Shown: piece by piece, positions 61,204-64,000 of the stretch
Numbering within the stretch: the stretch's first letter is position 1
How the letters are laid out: the number at the start of each line of letters is the position of its first letter
From: an uncultured Phycisphaerales bacterium
Lineage (GTDB): Bacteria; Planctomycetota; Phycisphaerae; Tepidisphaerales; Tepidisphaeraceae
Reading direction: 5' to 3'
Assembly: GCA_903871935.1 (NCBI GenBank)
Contig: CAIQIQ010000095.1
Location: 1 to 64,000, forward strand
DNA length: 64,000 bases
The notes under the pieces: model-generated
The model's input: the letters and a program-made list of their open reading frames with translations, nothing else
The model's database searches: none
Told to the model about the DNA's origin: nothing
Program-made: the position numbers and the translations under genes

Positions 61204-63414
61204 ATGAGCGGAATCAGATCTTTATTGCTGGCTGCAACACTGATGTTCTGTGCGGTCATGGTTGCTGCTGAGCAACCGAGCGGCGAGTTCAAGGTGCTGG
61301 GTCTGGGTGGCGGGGGCGGCATCTTCATGCCGGTTGTTTCCCCGAACAATCCGAACGTCATGTTCATCACCTCAGACATGTCCGGCGTCTACCGCAGCAC
61401 CGACGGCGGGCAACGGTGGAACATGTTAAGCCACCTCCAGATTCACAGCGCCCATCACTGCCAGCCTGCTTTCACGAAGAAGGCAATGTATTGGGTGAAG
61501 GATGGGCAGACGATCGCGGTCAGCCACGATGAGGGAGTGACCTGGTCGGCCTTTGGCAAGCCTGGTGGCTGGACGGACTCTCCACAATGGCTGGCTGCGG
61601 CGGAGGGCGCGGGCGAGGAGCCTGTCGTGTCGATGGGCAATAGTGAAGGCCTCTTCGTCAGCGTGCACGGTGGCACCACCTGGCAGAAGGTTACCGCAGG
61701 GGGTGTTCGCGGACTGTTCTCGATTGGCCAGGACGTTTATGCGGCGGTGAACTCGCCGCAGCGCGGAACGATCTATCACAGCGCCGACGGTGGCAAGACC
61801 TGGACGACGATCGCGCTGCCGCAGACAGAATCGGGCCCGATCAACGCTCTGGTCGGCGGGCGGAAGCCAAGCGAGGCGGCAATTACACTGTACGCAATTG
61901 TGGGGCAGGTCGGCACGGTGGTCTCGCGGGACGGCGGCACGAGTTGGAACGTATGCCAGAGCTGGCAACAGCAGCAGCAACTCGCGATCGCGCCGGGCCA
62001 GAGCGACATCGTCTACTCGTGTCAGCAGGGACGGGTTGACTGCAAGGTCTGGGGCACCCACGATGGCGGCAAGAGCTGGCAGGATCTGTTCCGGCCTGAT
62101 GGGCCGGATGTGAACGTGATCCGGTCATGGATGTTCATCCACGAGGCTTGGGCATGGGATCTGCGGATCGTGGCGCACGGCCTGGCGGTGAACCCACATA
62201 ATGCCGATGATGTGATGGTGACCAGTTGGGCTGACTTTTATCGCAGCCTGGATGGTGGAAAGATCTGGAAGCAGTCCGTCGACAGGCAGATCGCCCGTGA
62301 CCCGGATCGGTATGAGTCGATCGGGCTGGAGGTGACGACGAACTGGCACTACAAGTTCGACCCGTTCGATCCGAACCGGCACTATATCTGCTACACCGAC
62401 ATCGGCTTTGCCCGCAGCGTCGACGCGGGCAGGAGTTGGATCTCGGCCGCCAAGGGTTGCCCGGAGCACTGGTCAAACACGTTTTATAACATCGCGTTTG
62501 ATCCGTTCCGCGCCGGGCGGATCTATGCCGCGACGAGCTATCGGCACGATATTCCTCACTGGACGCACGTTGATGCCAACAGGCAGCCGACCGGCACCGG
62601 TGGCGTCATCGTAAGCGACGATTTTGGCGAGAATTGGCGCGTGCTGAATATGGAGATGCCGCTGCTGCCCTGCACGGACATCCTGATCGATAAGAACTCC
62701 ACGCGAGATGCTCTTACCTTCTACGTCGCCTTCTACGAAGGCGGCGTCTACAAGAGCACCGACAGCGGACGCACATTCGCCAGTGCATCAGGGGGACTAG
62801 GCAACAAGGGTAACCTGCACGTCATGCAGTTGTATCAGCATCCCGTGACCGGGAATCTTTATGCGCTGATTACCGGCTTCCGGGACGACAAGGGCCGCTT
62901 TGAGGTACCGGGCGGCTTGTGGAAGAGCACGAACGGCGGGCAGAGCTGGCAGAGCGTCATGGGCGAGCTGATCCTGGCATACCCGACGCAGTTCGCCGTT
63001 GGTGCCAAGGATGAGAACCTCATCTACATCACCGCCGCGACCATTCCCGGCCACAACAAGGACATCTACAAGCAAACCGATCAGGGAGGCATGTATCAGA
63101 CGACCGACGGCGGCAAAAGTTGGAGTCACGTGCTGACCGATCAGATGCTGGCGAAGCATAATAATCCCAGCTATTCCCATGGCATGATGACGGCGATACA
63201 TCCCGACGATTCGAACATTGTCTACTTCGGATCGGAAGGTCACGGAATGTGGGTGAGCACCGACGCCGGCAAAACGTTCACACCGTTCGACAAGTTCCCA
63301 TTCATCGGCGCGCAGAACGTGACGTTCGACCCGGCCGACCACAAGACGATCTACGTCACCACGTTCGGCGGCGGAGTATGGAAGGGCTATTATCTGCCGA
63401 TCAACGACAAGTAA
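61204..63414 (+). CDS. Secreted Asp-box beta-propeller protein (GH74/sialidase-like)
   Basis: 736 residues from the ATG at 61204; the longer reading from 61045 is not exported. The signal peptide ends near VMVAAEQ (residue ~22). About ten Asp-box motifs occur, each S/T-x-D-G-G-x-x-W: STDGGQRW, SADGGKTW, SRDGGTSW, THDGGKSW, SLDGGKIW, SVDAGRSW, STDSGRTF, STNGGQSW, TTDGGKSW and STDAGKTF. That count suits a twin-propeller protein like GH74 xyloglucanases, but no catalytic aspartate pair can be assigned by eye. It is convergent with paaK. Confidence 0.82.
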   Translation: MSGIRSLLLAATLMFCAVMVAAEQPSGEFKVLGLGGGGGIFMPVVSPNNPNVMFITSDMSGVYRSTDGGQRWNMLSHLQIHSAHHCQPAFTKKAMYWVKDGQTIAVSHDEGVTWSAFGKPGGWTDSPQWLAAAEGAGEEPVVSMGNSEGLFVSVHGGTTWQKVTAGGVRGLFSIGQDVYAAVNSPQRGTIYHSADGGKTWTTIALPQTESGPINALVGGRKPSEAAITLYAIVGQVGTVVSRDGGTSWNVCQSWQQQQQLAIAPGQSDIVYSCQQGRVDCKVWGTHDGGKSWQDLFRPDGPDVNVIRSWMFIHEAWAWDLRIVAHGLAVNPHNADDVMVTSWADFYRSLDGGKIWKQSVDRQIARDPDRYESIGLEVTTNWHYKFDPFDPNRHYICYTDIGFARSVDAGRSWISAAKGCPEHWSNTFYNIAFDPFRAGRIYAATSYRHDIPHWTHVDANRQPTGTGGVIVSDDFGENWRVLNMEMPLLPCTDILIDKNSTRDALTFYVAFYEGGVYKSTDSGRTFASASGGLGNKGNLHVMQLYQHPVTGNLYALITGFRDDKGRFEVPGGLWKSTNGGQSWQSVMGELILAYPTQFAVGAKDENLIYITAATIPGHNKDIYKQTDQGGMYQTTDGGKSWSHVLTDQMLAKHNNPSYSHGMMTAIHPDDSNIVYFGSEGHGMWVSTDAGKTFTPFDKFPFIGAQNVTFDPADHKTIYVTTFGGGVWKGYYLPINDK

Positions 63415-63419
63415 GAAGT

Positions 63420-64000
63420 CTATGGTTTTGGCATCGACAGGCCCGCCTGCGTCTTGCGGTGGTCGACGACACGCACGGCCTTGCCCATCGAGCGCTCGAT
63501 CGTCTGCGGCTCCACCAACTCGATCCCCATGCGGATGCCGGTGATGGAATGGATCTCGTGGTCGATCCTGCGCTTCAGTTCCTGCATCTGCCGCATCTTG
63601 TCGGAGAAGGCCTGCGGGCTGATCTCGACCTTGACGACGATCTCGTCCATCGTGCCCGGCCGGGAGACCTCGATCAGGTAATGCGGGGCGACGCCGTCGA
63701 CGCGCAGTAAGGCTTCTTCAACCTGCGAGGGGAAGACGTTGACACCGCGGATAATCAGCATGTCATCCGACCGGCCGATCACGCGGCTCATCCGGCAGGT
63801 GGTTCTTCCACACTCGCACTTGCCGTGGTCGAGCACGGCGATATCACGCGTGCGGTAGCGAAGAAGCGGGAAAGCTTCTTTCGTCAGGGCAGTGAAAACC
63901 AGTTCGCCGCGCTGGCCGTCGAGCACCGGCTCCAGCGTGTTGGGGTTGATGCACTCGACGAGGAAGTGGTCTTCCTGGATATGCATGCCGGTGCGGAAGA
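63420..64000 (-). CDS. paaK: Phenylacetate--CoA ligase, 3' part
   Basis: Only the last ~193 codons are in the window; the frame runs through its right edge, so the ATG at 63986 is internal. The part shown has the C-terminal AMP-ligase features of PaaK: EDHFLVECINPNT, ELVFTALTKEAFPLLRYRT, CECGRTTCRMSRVIGRSDDM and the hinge IIRGVNVFPSQVEE. The enzyme activates phenylacetate or a related aryl acid with CoA and ATP. Planctomycete copies may serve other aryl acids. The gene is convergent with the Asp-box gene, with five bases between the stops. Confidence 0.93.
   Translation of the reverse strand, partial: FRTGMHIQEDHFLVECINPNTLEPVLDGQRGELVFTALTKEAFPLLRYRTRDIAVLDHGKCECGRTTCRMSRVIGRSDDMLIIRGVNVFPSQVEEALLRVDGVAPHYLIEVSRPGTMDEIVVKVEISPQAFSDKMRQMQELKRRIDHEIHSITGIRMGIELVEPQTIERSMGKAVRVVDHRKTQAGLSMPKP

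Overview
The window is G+C-rich bacterial chromosome with dense genes. It most resembles a planctomycete, probably of the Phycisphaerae type. This is inferred from gene content, not from a marker phylogeny. The pointers are: LPS genes, including an LpxC-FabZ fusion; a CobA-HemD fusion with an alternative-haem radical SAM enzyme; a PPi-dependent phosphofructokinase; pseudopilin-derived proteins with the DG tail motif; a TIGR03790 protein; a MuiA/DUF4139 protein; and many secreted carbohydrate-active proteins.

Layout. 1-5.8 kb: a secreted beta-propeller protein, a MetE-like methyltransferase, a secreted nitrilase-type hydrolase and a sugar isomerase/epimerase. 5.8-13.7 kb: a long minus-strand run that looks like a catabolic cluster (lipoprotein, secreted protein, PIG-L deacetylase, pseudopilin-like protein, FAD oxidoreductase, and a 987-residue protein with glycoside-hydrolase-like features). 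13.8-17.7 kb: an agarase-like glycosidase and two tandem esterases. 18-25.8 kb: MuiA-like protein, PheS, orphan barstar, phosphoesterase, methyltransferase, class I fumarase. 26-28.6 kb: three pseudopilin-type genes. 28.6-32.8 kb: an EamA transporter, then a GntR/ABC operon with a clear palindromic operator. 32.8-35.3 kb: two YHS mini-proteins, CobA-HemD and tRNA-Arg. 35.6-40.5 kb: a URO-D-like protein, an alpha-galactosidase, a candidate small RNA and RibBA.

40.5-43.8 kb is the accessory part. It holds a zinc-ribbon protein with a deoxyribosyltransferase/TIR-like domain, gene fragments, and two inverted copies of a dispersed element. The three hairpins of that element differ between copies by compensatory base-pair changes. 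A repeat-rich spacer follows, and part of it recurs at 57.3 kb. 43.8-51.2 kb: large secreted proteins (TIGR03790, TPR lipoprotein, DUF4091/GH123-like, a DNRLRE-like protein). 51.4-57.2 kb: PPi-PFK, a C_GCAxxG_C_C protein, LpxC-FabZ, an AhbC-like radical SAM enzyme and a GT4 glycosyltransferase. 57.8-64 kb: another pseudopilin-like protein, a zinc-ribbon/TerB membrane protein, a GH74-like Asp-box protein and the 3' part of paaK.

How the genes fit together: several gene sets point to uptake and breakdown of complex polysaccharides by a Gram-negative-type cell. CobA-HemD and the AhbC-like enzyme fit the sirohaem route to haem. The strongest candidates for something undescribed are non-coding: the covarying structured repeat at 40.5/42.9 kb, the minus-strand small RNA at 38.9-39.0 kb, and the repeat with DnaA-box-like sites at 43.5/57.3 kb.
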